A DNA stretch of 35,479 bases, taken from assembly GCA_902776645.1 (NCBI GenBank), contig CACYQT010000037.1, positions 1 through 35,479 on the forward strand, given 5' to 3'. Source of the DNA: an uncultured bacterium. GTDB lineage: Bacteria; Verrucomicrobiota; Lentisphaeria; Oligosphaerales; Oligosphaeraceae. The stretch's first letter is position 1. Every line of letters begins with the position of its first letter. Shown piece by piece: positions 35,001-35,479 of this stretch. Made by a program: the position numbers and the translations under genes. Below the pieces are notes generated by a model. That model saw only the letters and a program-made list of their open reading frames with translations, was not told the DNA's origin and did not search any database.

Positions 35001-35479
35001 GACCGCCAACATCACCTACCTCACCATTACGGTCATCGCCGATAACAAGACCATGACCTACGGTGACGCGGAACCGGCCCTCACCTACACCTATGAAGGC
35101 GACCTTGCGGAAGGCCACATAATCGCTGTCAATCTAAGTCTCGACATCGATGACGCGGACATCACCGATTCCAGCCACATCAAGGCCGGCGAATACGCGG
35201 ATTCCATCACCGCCGTCGCCACCGTCTACGACGCGGACGGCAACGTCGTCACGGGCGATTACGACATCGTCTATGACTTCGGCAACCTGACGGTCGACCT
35301 GCGCAACATCACCGTTACGGCGATGGGACAGGAAATGGTCTACGGCGACGACATGCCCGCCCTCGACGGACAGTACACCTTCGACGAAAACGCCCTCGCC
35401 TCCGGCGACACGCTCACCGTCACGCTGGACTACAAGATCGAGGACAGCGATCTTTCCACCAGCGGCAATGTGACCGCCG
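31252..35479 (+). pseudogene. Continuation of the MBG-YDG repeat protein in a second frame, partial at right edge
   Basis: From 31252 the same protein resumes in another frame (NDKAYDGNTIATRDQLVMDE...) and stays open to the window end, about 1,409 codons. It holds repeated YDG units of 270-273 bp, several of which include EYNFD and TFVDTTTADIT motifs, plus MBG_2-like blocks opening with MTYGDAEPALTY and YGDEKPDL. It has no start of its own. If the frameshift at 31250 is real, this part is untranslated or depends on slippage. If it is an assembly artefact, the two parts form one protein of more than 2,300 residues. The C-terminus and any sorting signal lie beyond the window. Confidence 0.75.
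32011..35479 (+). repeat. Higher-order repeat: super-blocks of MBG and YDG units
   Basis: Super-blocks begin with CTCACCAT at 32011, 33922 and 35020. Each has two MBG-type modules (MTYGD and QEM-YGDE), one AERDGDFT-type YDG module and a variable number of EGDDV-type YDG units. The first block is 1911 bp with four such units (32854, 33127, 33397, 33667) and the second is 1098 bp with one (34765). The difference, 813 bp, equals exactly three units (273+270+270). The array is therefore evolving by unit gain and loss. Confidence 0.85.

Noticed and set aside
30410..35479. Regularly spaced repeats considered as a CRISPR array
   Set aside because: Units are 270-273 bp, coding and divergent. There are no short direct repeats with unique spacers and no cas genes.
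1..35479. tRNA or rRNA genes
   Set aside because: No cloverleaf-like or rRNA-like segment was recognised by eye, though a small RNA gene could be missed without a covariance search.

Overview
The window looks like a chromosomal contig of a gut-type anaerobe from the PVC superphylum, most likely Lentisphaerota or Kiritimatiellota. The indications are an LEPR-XLL-type N-terminus on a giant repeat protein, a glycyl radical enzyme, a GH106-like hydrolase, a MurJ variant of the type seen in PVC and delta-proteobacterial genomes, and moderately GC-rich genes separated by short AT-rich promoters. This placement is inference; no rRNA or other marker gene is present. Apart from the first 1.25 kb, every gene reads on the + strand.

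Layout. (1) 1-1201, minus strand: a 5'-truncated secreted beta-rich protein followed by a thioredoxin-like secreted protein that runs off the left edge. (2) About 1202-1262: an abrupt junction, after which only the C-terminal third of a PfkB/adenosine-kinase-like gene remains, directly before ahcY. (3) 2953-6067: a GT4 glycosyltransferase and a MurJ-type flippase. (4) 6306-17926: seven co-directional genes that look like one transport system: an unknown protein, a PqqD-fold protein, an FtsX/MacB permease, a LolD/MacB ATPase, a 1703-residue fusion of an M28-peptidase-like domain to an FtsX permease, an OPT-family transporter and a second LolD-like ATPase. (5) 18002-25964: tlyA, an atypical glycyl radical enzyme, a YrdC/Sua5 protein, a GH106-like glycoside hydrolase and argG. 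(6) 25965-26509: a 545-bp AT-rich regulatory gap. (7) 26510-35479: a conserved-looking 81-residue protein, a TolC-like outer-membrane lipoprotein, and a huge LEPR-XLL/MBG-YDG repeat protein that is frameshifted by a 23-bp insertion and continues past the right edge.

How the genes work together. AhcY splits S-adenosylhomocysteine into adenosine and homocysteine, and the broken kinase next to it would have removed the adenosine. The seven-gene block joins two MacB/LolD-type ABC pairs, a peptidase-like ectodomain that has lost the expected metal ligands, a PqqD fold (a peptide-binding fold in RiPP pathways) and a peptide-type OPT transporter. It is the best candidate for an undescribed system, plausibly peptide or lipoprotein handling across the envelope. 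The TolC-like protein next to the giant repeat protein suggests export of a surface adhesin.

Five well-formed intrinsic terminators separate the transcription units. A roughly 20-bp AT-rich motif (TTWACCTTA followed by an A/T step and TATAATA-like bases) recurs before five genes and is likely the local promoter type.
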